Position numbers and translations under genes: made by a program
In this document: positions 8,496-16,953 of the stretch, one piece after another
Layout of the letters: each line of letters opens with the position of its first letter
Position numbering within the stretch: the first letter of the stretch is position 1
Origin: Novipirellula caenicola
Lineage (GTDB): Bacteria > Planctomycetota > Planctomycetia > Pirellulales > Pirellulaceae
DNA: 52,825 bases
NCBI RefSeq assembly: GCF_039545035.1
Contig: NZ_BAABRO010000032.1
Location: 1-52,825, forward strand
Direction of reading: 5' to 3'
Notes under the pieces: generated by a model
The model's database searches: none
The model's input: only the letters and a program-made list of their open reading frames with translations
What the model was told of the DNA's origin: nothing

Positions 8496-9731
8496 TTAGA
8501 ACTCCGAGTCAATGACTTCCTTGGCAGCACGAGTTCCCAGGGCGCCCCACAGTCCGTAGGGGCTTTGTGCGCCTGCAACCGTTTTGGGCGATCCGTGATA
8601 CGAGATCATTGCCGTGTTGCTATTACCCGCTTCAATCGAATCGGTGATGAACTTCACCGCTCCATCGCCCATCAAGACGTGGGCTCCACCTTGGTGACGA
8701 CTGGAAACGGTGACCATCGAGTCGTTACTGGTACGTCCGCCGGTACAGATTCCCGAATTGGGCGGCAGGATCGTGTGCACTTGAGTAAAGAAGTGCATCG
8801 CATCATGCCAGCGATATCCACGTCCCAGCAATGCACTTACTGAACCTCCCGCACCCGCGTTCCAGAATTGTGGTCGCTCAGGATCATGGAACTGGTCCAT
8901 GAACCTTGGGTTTTTCCGGCACTCGGCGCGTCCATGACCATTTTTATCGTTGTAAGCGGGATCTTGCGGGAACGACGTTCGCACATCCGCATCCCCAAGA
9001 TCCGTCGTCAATTCGCCACATATCACGGTGTTGGCCAAGCCATCAAGCGTATCGCGGAATCTCATGCGGCTGTTCATCACGAACATGCCTCGATGAACCT
9101 TTCGCGAACGTGTCGCCTGGGTTTGATTGTTCGCGGTATAGGGCATGGTTGCACCGCTGGATACCTTGTGAACGAATACTTTGCCTTCGCGAGACATCAC
9201 GGACGAATCACCCATACACGCCCCGTAATTGGTTCGACCAAGTGCCGGAAGCCCTTGCCCTGGATCACTCGGGCATCGGAACGACGCGATGTTTGTCGCC
9301 CAAGGCCCATAGTCAATTCGCGCTACCCCCGGTCCCATGGCCTGCCAAGGCGGGTTTTTCGCAGAACCGTTCGCCTTCACATTGAGTGGGTTTGAAATCT
9401 GTTCCCAAAGCGCCTGTTGCTCGATAAACGGCAGCACGCTAATTAAAAAGGATCCACGCCGGTTGATACTCGTTCCGTTATTGTCACCCGCGTAAATCTG
9501 CTGTCCCGCGGGTCGATCGGTACCGGTACCATGGACCGGCAACCCCTTGTACGCGGAATGGTAATTGTGAATGCCCAAGCCGATTTGCTTGAAATTGTTA
9601 CTGCAGCTCATACGCCGAGCCGCTTCTCGAGCGGCCTGCACCGCCGGCAGCAACAATCCCACTAGGACTCCGATGATCGCGATAACGACCAGTAATTCGA
9701 CAAGAGTGAATCCAGTACGCTGACGATTCAT
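8496..9731 (-). CDS. DUF1559 family protein with type II pseudopilin N-terminus
   Basis: A 411-residue protein starting MNRQRTGFTLVELLVVIAI, the prepilin peptidase cleavage site (G before FTLVE) and hydrophobic helix of type IV/type II pseudopilins. The start at 9731 is chosen because it gives the standard six-to-seven residue leader and has GGAG eight bases upstream; 15 extra residues in frame before it are unlikely. LLPAVQAAREAARRMSCSNNFKQIGLGIHNYH is the DUF1559 signature stretch, and the C-terminal HVLMGDGAVKFI is also characteristic. The family is hugely expanded in planctomycetes. Members are thought to be envelope or pilus-like proteins, but their job is unknown. It is divergent from the ECF sigma factor gene and upstream of the small lipoprotein. 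Confidence 0.93.
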   Translation of the reverse strand: MNRQRTGFTLVELLVVIAIIGVLVGLLLPAVQAAREAARRMSCSNNFKQIGLGIHNYHSAYKGLPVHGTGTDRPAGQQIYAGDNNGTSINRRGSFLISVLPFIEQQALWEQISNPLNVKANGSAKNPPWQAMGPGVARIDYGPWATNIASFRCPSDPGQGLPALGRTNYGACMGDSSVMSREGKVFVHKVSSGATMPYTANNQTQATRSRKVHRGMFVMNSRMRFRDTLDGLANTVICGELTTDLGDADVRTSFPQDPAYNDKNGHGRAECRKNPRFMDQFHDPERPQFWNAGAGGSVSALLGRGYRWHDAMHFFTQVHTILPPNSGICTGGRTSNDSMVTVSSRHQGGAHVLMGDGAVKFITDSIEAGNSNTAMISYHGSPKTVAGAQSPYGLWGALGTRAAKEVIDSEF

Positions 9732-9859
9732 TCGAATAACTCCAATACGAGAAGAGAGAAGAGGAGGACAAAGCAAAACGCGACACTCAACCCGCCGCGT
9801 ACCAAGGCCCTCGTATGGAGTGATTCCCGTCCCTCTTGAAGTTCTTCGCGCGAAATCTG

Positions 9860-9878
9860 AGAATTATTCCCGCTTTTC
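9860..9878 (+). promoter_or_regulatory. Candidate regulatory motif upstream of the ECF sigma gene
   Basis: AGAATTATTCCCGCTTTTC lies 121 bases before the sigma-factor start and matches 7882-7900 except for one inserted C. It could be a site used by the ECF sigma factor, including for its own gene, but this is inference from two copies. Confidence 0.35.
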
Positions 9879-9998
9879 GCCGAATTCGCCTCCTTTTTTA
9901 AGAAAATCAAAAGAATGATCGCAAAATGAAGGCGGAGCTTCGGGAATAAGAATGAGTCGCGCTAACCCGGTTCACTTCAACTTACGCCATCAAGTTTG

Positions 9999-10550
9999 AT
10001 GCTCCACTGCACAAGGAAAACGGTCATCCAAGAGGAACGATCCCAAGACGAATTCGTTCGCTTGCTCGCGATGCACTCGAGCAAGGTGATGTCGTTCATT
10101 CGCATCCTTACGATGAATCACCAGGATGATGCCGAAGAGATTTTCCAATTGACCTGTGTGGTGCTGTGGCAAAAGTTCTCGCAGTACGATCCGACAGGCA
10201 ATTTCGCAGCTTGGGCTTGCCGTATCGCACATTACGAAACGCTGAAACATCGCGAATCAAAGCGTCGTATCAAACTGCTCAGCGACGATGCGCTCGAGGC
10301 TTTGGCCGAAGCGGCCATGCCCATTTCGGCTGAGCTGAGCGAGCGCCGAACCGCATTGTCAGAGTGCCTAAAGAAGCTGCCGGCCTCGGATCACGACTTG
10401 ATCCGCCAAAAGTACTTCGAAGGTTTGAGCGTCGGTGAAATTTCAAATCGACTCGGTCGCTCGACTCATGCGATCTACCGTGAATTGAGTAAAGTACACG
10501 GGATGCTATTACGATGCGTGCAACGCTCTGCCACTGAGGCACTTTCATGA
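9999..10550 (+). CDS. ECF-type RNA polymerase sigma factor
   Basis: A 183-residue sigma-70 family protein of the short ECF type, with region 2 (DAEEIFQLTCVVLWQKFSQYD, then FAAWACRIAHYETLKHRES) and region 4 (LPASDHDLIRQKYFEGLSV, then EISNRLGRSTHAIYRELSKVH). It resembles the Rhodopirellula/Verrucomicrobium sigma subfamily. The ATG at 9999 follows an in-frame TTG; no strong ribosome site is visible. The next gene overlaps by four bases (ATGA) and encodes a membrane protein with a FecR-like domain, the expected anti-sigma or surface-signalling partner. It would direct transcription of an unknown regulon, possibly genes carrying the motif at 9860-9878. Confidence 0.92.
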   Translation: MLHCTRKTVIQEERSQDEFVRLLAMHSSKVMSFIRILTMNHQDDAEEIFQLTCVVLWQKFSQYDPTGNFAAWACRIAHYETLKHRESKRRIKLLSDDALEALAEAAMPISAELSERRTALSECLKKLPASDHDLIRQKYFEGLSVGEISNRLGRSTHAIYRELSKVHGMLLRCVQRSATEALS

Positions 10551-12379
10551 ACATGGACAACCACCCATTGCAAACACTACGCACCCTGATCGTGAAATCG
10601 CAGTCGGAATCGCTGAGCGAATCCGAGATCGCCGAACTTAATGAGCTGATTTGCTCCGAAGGCGGTGCCGCCGAAGCAGCCGCGCTGATTGACCAGCTTT
10701 GCGCCTTCAGCGACTCAGGCAGACTCGACTCGTTGCCAATGGCCGAGGTTCTATCCGAAGCATTCAGCCAAGCTCCGGCACTCGATCGCGAACTTAGCGG
10801 CCATCGCGACGCAGGCTTGACGACTGCGTCCCATGTAACGTCCTTGGCGAACTCGAACGAAACATCATCCACCACCAACGCGGAATCATCGCGAAGCCCC
10901 GATACATCCTCGCGTCATTCTGATCGATGGACGAAAGCCTATTGGTGGGTCGGTTTGGCTGCCAGCCATCTGTTGATCGCATCCCTGGCATGGTCGTTTG
11001 CCAAACCGTCACCGAGCCAATCGACGTTTACCAATGAATTCATTGCCCAGCACAGTTCCCAAGCCAAGCCACCACAGCTGGTTTCGATGACCGCATGTGT
11101 GTGGAGTTCATCCGGCGACTTAGTCCCCACGATCGGAGAACCGATCAGCTCGGGTGAGATCCTGAAGCTTGTCGAAGGCATTGCGGAATTAAGAATTGGC
11201 GAAGACACTCCGGGGGAAGCACTGGTACGAATCGAGGGCCCCGCAAGCGTTTCCATCGGCGTCGACGGCCAAATTGGACTTCTGCAAGGCTCGATGACCG
11301 CAAAGACGCTCGGGACTGGCAGCAGAAACGTGACTGTCGATACCGCGATAGGCAGGATTATCGTTGATGGGCAAAGTTCGATCGGATTGGTTTCAAGTGA
11401 ATCCGAAACGGAAGTGCATCTATTCACTGGACGTGTGTCGGTGGAACCCAATCAAGCGGCATTCAACGCCAGCAAAATTTTCCTGGAAGAAGGAGAAGCG
11501 GTGCGTCTATCCCTCACGCCGGGAGAAGGTGCATCGGTTGTCAAGTTCAATGCCTCGGAGGCGAACTTTGTTTCGGCTCGATCACCCGGTTTTGATCCAC
11601 TGAATATCGGGGAACGATACGTTGACGCCGTATTGGAATCTCAGCCAAGCATCTATTGGCGATTCGAAGAACTCAAAGGCGAATTTCCTCAGTTTGTCAA
11701 AAACCAAGGCAGCGCAGCGGGCATGGATGCGACGGTGGTGGGCATCCCGAGTTGGCGTCAATATGGCAAGAACCGGGTGGCGGAACTAGGGACGTCGACA
11801 TCATCGGCATTCCGCACCCTGCAACCTTGGCCGCAAGAACCTCTCGATGAATATACCATCGAAATGTGGGTCAAGCCGCAGCTATTCCACCACGGTGAAG
11901 TGCTCTGTTTGCACGATGTCGAGGAACTCGAGGATGGGCGTTATCAACATACGATGATGCTTGAAACCACCGCCCAGCACTACTTTACGCATCGCTTGAG
12001 CGATTCGCCGGCCAACCGATTTCGCTTTGTTCATCGCCAACTTGGTGCATCGCAACCAATCAGCGCGACCAGCCTGTTTTCCGATGGACAGTACCAAGCT
12101 CGGGTATGGCAACACGTCGTCGCCGCGAAAAAAGGGGATCGCCAAATTCTGTGGGTCGATGGACAACTCGCAGCGGAACGAAACAACCCTGTGCCGCTGA
12201 GCCCAAACGTCCAAATTTTGGTGGGGCAGGTTTACCCGACGTCGGTCTACCGAAAATTCGTCGGACAGATCGACGAGATTGCGATTTACGATCGCTGCCT
12301 CTCGCTTGCCGAACTGCGAAAGCACATCAAGGCAGCCGGACGATCAGTAGCCCCGGCACAAGTGATGACATCGGAATAG
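10547..12379 (+). CDS. FecR-like membrane protein with LamG domain, likely sigma-factor partner
   Basis: A 610-residue protein. The N-terminal 128 residues are cytoplasmic and acidic, beginning with a helical stretch (LSESEIAELNELI) common in planctomycete anti-sigma partners. One membrane helix follows at about 131-152. Residues 180-330 resemble a FecR domain (VDTAIGRIIVDG, FTGRVSVE). Residues 345-600 form a LamG/concanavalin-like beta-sandwich (SIYWRFEEL, YTIEMWVKPQ, GQIDEIAIYDRCLSLAELRKH), which commonly binds sugars. The gene overlaps the ECF sigma gene by ATGA, implying translational coupling. The simplest model is an outside-facing sugar sensor that controls the sigma factor, as FecR does; ligand and mechanism are unproven. 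Confidence 0.87.
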   Translation: MNMDNHPLQTLRTLIVKSQSESLSESEIAELNELICSEGGAAEAAALIDQLCAFSDSGRLDSLPMAEVLSEAFSQAPALDRELSGHRDAGLTTASHVTSLANSNETSSTTNAESSRSPDTSSRHSDRWTKAYWWVGLAASHLLIASLAWSFAKPSPSQSTFTNEFIAQHSSQAKPPQLVSMTACVWSSSGDLVPTIGEPISSGEILKLVEGIAELRIGEDTPGEALVRIEGPASVSIGVDGQIGLLQGSMTAKTLGTGSRNVTVDTAIGRIIVDGQSSIGLVSSESETEVHLFTGRVSVEPNQAAFNASKIFLEEGEAVRLSLTPGEGASVVKFNASEANFVSARSPGFDPLNIGERYVDAVLESQPSIYWRFEELKGEFPQFVKNQGSAAGMDATVVGIPSWRQYGKNRVAELGTSTSSAFRTLQPWPQEPLDEYTIEMWVKPQLFHHGEVLCLHDVEELEDGRYQHTMMLETTAQHYFTHRLSDSPANRFRFVHRQLGASQPISATSLFSDGQYQARVWQHVVAAKKGDRQILWVDGQLAAERNNPVPLSPNVQILVGQVYPTSVYRKFVGQIDEIAIYDRCLSLAELRKHIKAAGRSVAPAQVMTSE

Positions 12380-12779
12380 TGATGAGATGTTTCGCAGAGG
12401 AAACGACTGCGAGCCCTGCAGAAATGACGCGGTGATGCATTTTTAAAAGCAGATGATCGGCAAGGGGTGCGAGGGGGCGCACGTCGATCGAACCCAAAAT
12501 GCACCTGCGGAAATGGTTTTCGGCTTTTTGATTTAATCCAAATGCAAATCGCAACGGTGAGCCGTGGGGCGTAAGGCACCGGGTGACGCGTGGGACCCGG
12601 CCGCTGACGCGCGTTACGGCTCAATCAATCAATCAACAAGCCATTTTTGGTGCTTCGCATCGAGCCAATCGAGATCGGGATAACCGATCGGTTTGACATC
12701 GCAGCGAGACGTCGACGATTGACTTCCGCAACCGTGCGTGGATCGGATGGGCCTTGCAGCGAACAGTGACGTGCTTGGG
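12380..12779. other. Convergent intergenic region with dispersed repeat
   Basis: 400 bases between the ends of the FecR/LamG gene and the AraC gene. The middle holds one copy of the dispersed inverted-repeat element (12522-12642). The remaining 140 bases to the AraC stop hold no convincing gene, although one minus-strand frame reads through sensibly for a short distance. Confidence 0.6.
12522..12642 (+). repeat. Dispersed inverted-repeat element, copy A (121 bp)
   Basis: It begins GGCTTTTTGATTTA and ends AATCAACAAGCC, imperfect terminal inverted repeats. The core carries the block ATGCAAATCGCA, then GTGAGCCGT, GGCACCGGGT, CCCGGCCGCTGACGCGCG and CGGCTCA, shared with copies B (32442-32550) and C (39654-39769) in the same orientation. 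Near the right end the short word TCAA is repeated, making this the longest copy. No coding capacity; it resembles a REP or MITE-like element. Confidence 0.88.
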
Positions 12780-13658
12780 CTACGTCGCAGCCCGTTCGAA
12801 TCTTTGACTACTGCGATATTTCCGCGGCGACGATTTCATTAAAGCTCGGAATTGGCGGCTAAAATAGTTGCTGTCGGAAAAACCAACGTCGAATGCGATC
12901 TCGGTGATCGTCTTGTCGGTCTGCGAAAGCAATTTACACGCTTGCCGGACCCGTAAACGAATCAAGTACGCAATCGGCGGACACCCCATCGTCGCCTCGA
13001 AGGCTCGCAAGAAATTACGACGAGACATCCCGGAAATTTCAACCAATTCATCGAGCGTGATGGGGTCGGCATAGTGACGCTCGATCAACGAAATCGCTTC
13101 TGCGATTCTCAGCAATGACTTGCTTTGCGGGCTGCGTGATTTGCTGTAACAACGCGACAGGAATGTTGCCAATTGCAAGAACGTCGTCGTTGCCATCACT
13201 CCAAAACCGCAACTGCGGCTGCTCAGTTCCTGATCGAGCTGGTCCACCAAATGGATCGCATGCACAAGCTCGGGCGGAGACAATTGCAGACGGCTGTTGA
13301 AACCATGACGTTTACGCCAAGCAGGTTCGAGCGTGAACAATGCGTGATACCCCGGCAGCGAGTGCAGATCACTAAGCGTCATCGGCAAATCGTTTGCGTC
13401 AAACAACACATTGATCAGCCGCAACTGGTCCATGTTCAAATAGTCATGAGGACGTGTCGGCCCGATGACGAACGTGTCGCCCGTGCAAAGTTCGTAGGAA
13501 TCTTCGCCGGTAATGTGTTCCCCTTTGCCGCCCGTGATGATCACGATTTCCGAGAACTCGTGAGAATGCAGCCCAAAGGGATCTTGAGGGTCGCGGCGCT
13601 CGACCACAATGGGAAATCCGTCCTGATGAAACCAGTCCTGTTTCTTAAGTACTTGCAT
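12780..13658 (-). CDS. AraC-family regulator, probable L-rhamnose activator (RhaS/RhaR-like)
   Basis: A 292-residue protein. The N-terminal half is a cupin-like sugar-binding domain ([33 protein letters not shown]). The C-terminal hundred residues carry two helix-turn-helix motifs: [20 protein letters not shown], then the AraC signature [20 protein letters not shown] and SPRKYR. It is divergently transcribed from rhaA across 224 bases, the common layout for a local activator, and both the sequence type and the context point to L-rhamnose sensing. It could respond to another deoxysugar. No strong ribosome site is visible before the ATG at 13658. Confidence 0.88.
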   Translation of the reverse strand: MQVLKKQDWFHQDGFPIVVERRDPQDPFGLHSHEFSEIVIITGGKGEHITGEDSYELCTGDTFVIGPTRPHDYLNMDQLRLINVLFDANDLPMTLSDLHSLPGYHALFTLEPAWRKRHGFNSRLQLSPPELVHAIHLVDQLDQELSSRSCGFGVMATTTFLQLATFLSRCYSKSRSPQSKSLLRIAEAISLIERHYADPITLDELVEISGMSRRNFLRAFEATMGCPPIAYLIRLRVRQACKLLSQTDKTITEIAFDVGFSDSNYFSRQFRALMKSSPRKYRSSQRFERAAT

Positions 13659-13709
13659 TAAAAGCCACAGCCCCTAAGGTAAGTTTCCGTGCCGCTATTA
13701 AGTAGAGAG

Positions 13710-13721
13710 GCGGTTAACCGC
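13710..13721. promoter_or_regulatory. Palindrome in the araC-rhaA divergent promoter region
   Basis: GCGGTTAACCGC is a perfect 12-base palindrome 52 bases upstream of the AraC start and 162 bases upstream of rhaA. It could be an operator. AraC-type proteins usually bind direct repeats, so another regulator may be involved. Confidence 0.35.
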
Positions 13722-13882
13722 GTCATCGTCGGGAATCCGAAAGCTTGCAGCAAATGGCCCTATTGTGCTATTCGCTGGCGCAATCGTCAAGGTTTTCGGT
13801 TCGGCGGTGGCCTATCTTGCAAACTCGCGGAATCGCGATTTCCCCAAAACGATCTCGTACTTCTTTCACTGGATATAACTGG

Positions 13883-15172
13883 ATGACAAACGCTGCCAAC
13901 CTACAAAAATCGTATGAGCTTGCCGTCGAGCGATACGAGGCTGCTGGGGTGAATGTGCAACAGGCACTGGACCGCATGCGTGATGTCGCCATTTCGGTGC
14001 ACTGTTGGCAGGGCGATGACGTTGTCGGATTCGAAGGCAACGCGGGTGCGTTGGGAAACGGGCTTGCAGTGACTGGCAACTACCCTGGGCGAGCCCGTAC
14101 GGCAGACGAACTTCGCAGCGATTTGGAGTTTGCCTACTCGTTGATCCCAGGCAATCACAGGCTGAATCTGCATGCCTTGTACGGTGAATTTCAAACCCCG
14201 GTGGACCGTGACGCGATTGGCGTCGAACACTTTCAAGGTTGGATGGATTGGGGCCGCGGCCAGAACGTGGATCTCGATTTCAATCCGAGTTACTTCTCGC
14301 ACGACAAAGCGAGCGACGGGTTCACGTTGGCGCACGCGGATTCTGGTATCCGTCAATTCTGGATCGATCACGGGATCGCTTGTCGACGGATCGCCGCGGC
14401 GATGGGCCAGGCACAGGGCAACCCGTGTATCAACAATTTCTGGGTTCCCGACGGCTCGAAAGACACTCCGGCCAGTCGCAAAGATCCTCGCGAGAGGCTT
14501 GCGGCGTCGCTGGACGAAATTTTTGCCGAAAAACTTTCATCGGATCACACGCTGGATGCCGTCGAATGCAAGTTGTTCGGGATCGGGAGCGAAAGTTACG
14601 TGGTCGGATCCCATGAATTCTACATGGGCTATGCCATGTCGCGGAACAAAGTGCTTTGCCTCGATGCGGGTCATTTCCATCCCACCGAAGTCGTGTCGGA
14701 CAAGATTTCTTCGGTGCTAATGTATGTACCGGAACTGCTGCTACACGTTAGCCGCGGCGTGCGTTGGGATAGCGACCACGTCGTTACCTATACGGACGAA
14801 CTGCAGGCGATCATGCAAGAGATCGTTCGCGGTGACTATTTGGACCGAGTCCATATCGGACTCGACTTCTTTGACGCCAGCATCAACCGCGTTGCGGCGT
14901 GGGCGATCGGAACACGAAATGCGCTAAAGGCCCTTCTGGCGGCACTTTTGGAACCGACGGAAAAACTGCAGCAACTTGAACGCGACGGCGATTACACCGC
15001 ACGATTGGCGTTGATGGAAGAACACAAAACGATGCCGATGGGCGCCGTCTGGGATCACTACTGCCAAACGGTCGGAGTTCCCGTCGGAGCCGAGTGGCTC
15101 GAGAAGGTGCGTGAATATGAAGCAAATGTTCAATCAGGTCGCCAAACCCAAACGAGTGCAGTGACCGCGTAG
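13883..15172 (+). CDS. rhaA: L-rhamnose isomerase
   Basis: A 429-residue cytoplasmic protein that converts L-rhamnose to L-rhamnulose, the first step of the classical pathway. The length is close to the 419-residue E. coli enzyme. Family blocks are plain: [86 protein letters not shown]; these contain the glutamate, aspartate and histidine metal ligands. The frame is open for 46 codons further upstream, but the ATG at 13883 starts the alignable protein ([14 protein letters not shown]). It is followed by the transporter gene 79 bases downstream and is probably activated by the divergent AraC protein. No rhamnulose kinase or aldolase lies in this window. Confidence 0.97.
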   Translation: MTNAANLQKSYELAVERYEAAGVNVQQALDRMRDVAISVHCWQGDDVVGFEGNAGALGNGLAVTGNYPGRARTADELRSDLEFAYSLIPGNHRLNLHALYGEFQTPVDRDAIGVEHFQGWMDWGRGQNVDLDFNPSYFSHDKASDGFTLAHADSGIRQFWIDHGIACRRIAAAMGQAQGNPCINNFWVPDGSKDTPASRKDPRERLAASLDEIFAEKLSSDHTLDAVECKLFGIGSESYVVGSHEFYMGYAMSRNKVLCLDAGHFHPTEVVSDKISSVLMYVPELLLHVSRGVRWDSDHVVTYTDELQAIMQEIVRGDYLDRVHIGLDFFDASINRVAAWAIGTRNALKALLAALLEPTEKLQQLERDGDYTARLALMEEHKTMPMGAVWDHYCQTVGVPVGAEWLEKVREYEANVQSGRQTQTSAVTA

Positions 15173-15251
15173 AACGAGCCCCAAACTAGCATTGCCTCGC
15201 ATCGAACCGATTAAAAAAATCGCAAACTTACAAGAACGAGAATCCAATTCA

Positions 15252-16682
15252 ATGAGCGAAGACCATTCAAATTCAGGCGGAGAGTTTGAACGCGAACCTG
15301 TTCCCGAGTCGGCGTTACTTGGATCAGGAAAATTTTGGGGCATGTATGCAGGCGAGCATGCTGCCGGCACCGAGTTCATGATTGGACCGCTGTTCTTGGC
15401 AGCGGGGGCGAGTTTACAAGACTTGCTGCTAGGTTTGCTGCTAGGCAATTTCCTCGCCGTGCTGACGTGGCGTTTTTTAGTCACGCCCATCGCCATCGCA
15501 AAGCGGATGACCCTCTATTACCAATTAGAGCGAATTGCCGGAGGCGCGTTGGTCAAACTCTATAACTTGGTCAACGGACTGCTGTTTTGTTTTCTAGCCG
15601 GAGCGATGGTCACCGTATCGGCATCAGCCGTCGGCGTTCCATTCGGGATTACGTTTGACGTACCGAAGTCGATGTTTGGACTTAGTAATCCCTCGTTCAC
15701 TTTCCTTGTTGCCATCGTCGGCGTGGTGATCGCTGTGGTGGCTGCGGGCGGTTACGAACGGGTCGCACGCGTGGCCAACATCGCCGCCCCTTGGATGATC
15801 GCGGTGTTCGCCGCATGCGGCATCGTCTCACTGGGACAAATGGATGCGACCAGCATCTCGGCAATCAGTGAAGGCAAGTTCTGGACAAACGCGATTGCGT
15901 TTGTTCAAGAGAAAAATGGACCTCAATCATTCAGTTTTTGGCAAATTGTTGTATTCGCTTGGCTATGCAACGGAGCGATGCATTTTGGAATGGCCGACCT
16001 TTCTATTTTTCGCTTTGCTCGCAGCAAAAATTCCGGATGGGCACCTTCGATCGGCATGTTCCTGGGCCACTACATGGCCTGGATCTGTGCGGGACTGCTA
16101 CTTGCCGCTTTGATCAAGATCCAGCCCACGCTTGCACTTGGTACCGACGGCAAGGTATCAGCAAACCCTGGGCTGCTTGCGTTCCATTCCGTCGGCTGGA
16201 CCGGCATCATCTGCGTGGTGATCGCGGGGTGGACCACCGCCAATCCGACCATCTATCGAGCCGGCTTGGCTTTCCAAGGCGTGCTGCCAAAGAGCTCTCG
16301 TACGGCGATGACGCTTGTCGCGGGAACCGTCGCGACGATTGCCGGAGCGTTCCCGAATCTGTCAGCTCAACTGCTTGGGTTTGTCGGCACCTACGGAACC
16401 GTTCTGGGGCCGATGGGAGCGGTAATTTTTGTCGACTTCTACTTGATGAAACGCTTTGGGCTCCGCGAGGAATACGCAACCCATTCGGGAGTCCAGATCA
16501 ACGTCGCGGTTCTGGTCGCATGGCTGCTGCCGGTCGCCGTTGGGCTGTACCTAATTTTTGCTCAAGGATTGTTCGCCGCTTACGCGGTGATTCCTTGCTG
16601 GATTGCTTGTGGTGCGATTTACCTCGTACTCAGTAAGCTCACCCAAACCACCGGTCCGATCAACCAAGGAGTTACTCAATGA
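15252..16682 (+). CDS. NCS1-type permease, candidate L-rhamnose transporter
   Basis: A 476-residue inner-membrane protein with about twelve membrane helices. It resembles the nucleobase:cation symporter-1 (cytosine/purine/allantoin permease) family: GTEFMIGPLFLAAGAS near the N-terminus, then GGYERVARVANIAAPWMI, FAWLCNGAMHFGMADLSIFRFA and GWTTANPTIYRAGLAFQ. NCS1 members normally carry nucleobases or hydantoins, yet this gene lies between rhaA and a rhamnosidase on the same strand, so I infer L-rhamnose or a rhamnoside as substrate. The start at 15252 is favoured over one 60 bases upstream because it begins the hydrophilic leader MSEDHSNSGG. It overlaps the next gene by ATGA. Confidence 0.85.
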   Translation: MSEDHSNSGGEFEREPVPESALLGSGKFWGMYAGEHAAGTEFMIGPLFLAAGASLQDLLLGLLLGNFLAVLTWRFLVTPIAIAKRMTLYYQLERIAGGALVKLYNLVNGLLFCFLAGAMVTVSASAVGVPFGITFDVPKSMFGLSNPSFTFLVAIVGVVIAVVAAGGYERVARVANIAAPWMIAVFAACGIVSLGQMDATSISAISEGKFWTNAIAFVQEKNGPQSFSFWQIVVFAWLCNGAMHFGMADLSIFRFARSKNSGWAPSIGMFLGHYMAWICAGLLLAALIKIQPTLALGTDGKVSANPGLLAFHSVGWTGIICVVIAGWTTANPTIYRAGLAFQGVLPKSSRTAMTLVAGTVATIAGAFPNLSAQLLGFVGTYGTVLGPMGAVIFVDFYLMKRFGLREEYATHSGVQINVAVLVAWLLPVAVGLYLIFAQGLFAAYAVIPCWIACGAIYLVLSKLTQTTGPINQGVTQ

Positions 16683-16876
16683 ACACGATTGCCAAAATAG
16701 TTTCGCTGATCGCACTGAGTGCAGTTATCGTTCCATGCCTGCTGTACTTCGGCGGGACAATCGACTTGGCGACGGTGAAATGGACCGCACTCGCCGGAAC
16801 GATCGGCTGGTTCCTTGCGACGCCTATGTGGATGAGCCGTGAACTTCCAAAGGACGCAGCCGAAGTCGAGATCTAA
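16679..16876 (+). CDS. Small two-helix membrane protein coupled to the transporter gene
   Basis: A 65-residue protein with two hydrophobic helices (about 7-26 and 32-51) and an acidic tail ending DAAEVEI. Its ATG overlaps the transporter stop codon (ATGA), so it should be made in step with the permease. No family is recognised. The coupling suggests an accessory subunit of the permease, like the small partner proteins of some symporters. A similar arrangement, with a 40-residue membrane protein after a sodium:solute symporter, occurs at 34917-35039. Confidence 0.85.
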   Translation: MNTIAKIVSLIALSAVIVPCLLYFGGTIDLATVKWTALAGTIGWFLATPMWMSRELPKDAAEVEI

Positions 16877-16953
16877 AGCTGCTGCGATCCTCTGCGGATA
16901 CCAACCCCACCTGACCTACCTGTTTCTCACCCTGACTACCTGAAGTGCCCGCC

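Noticed and set aside
13745-13882. 46-codon upstream extension of rhaA
   Set aside because: It is outside the conserved enzyme and lies in the araC-rhaA promoter region.
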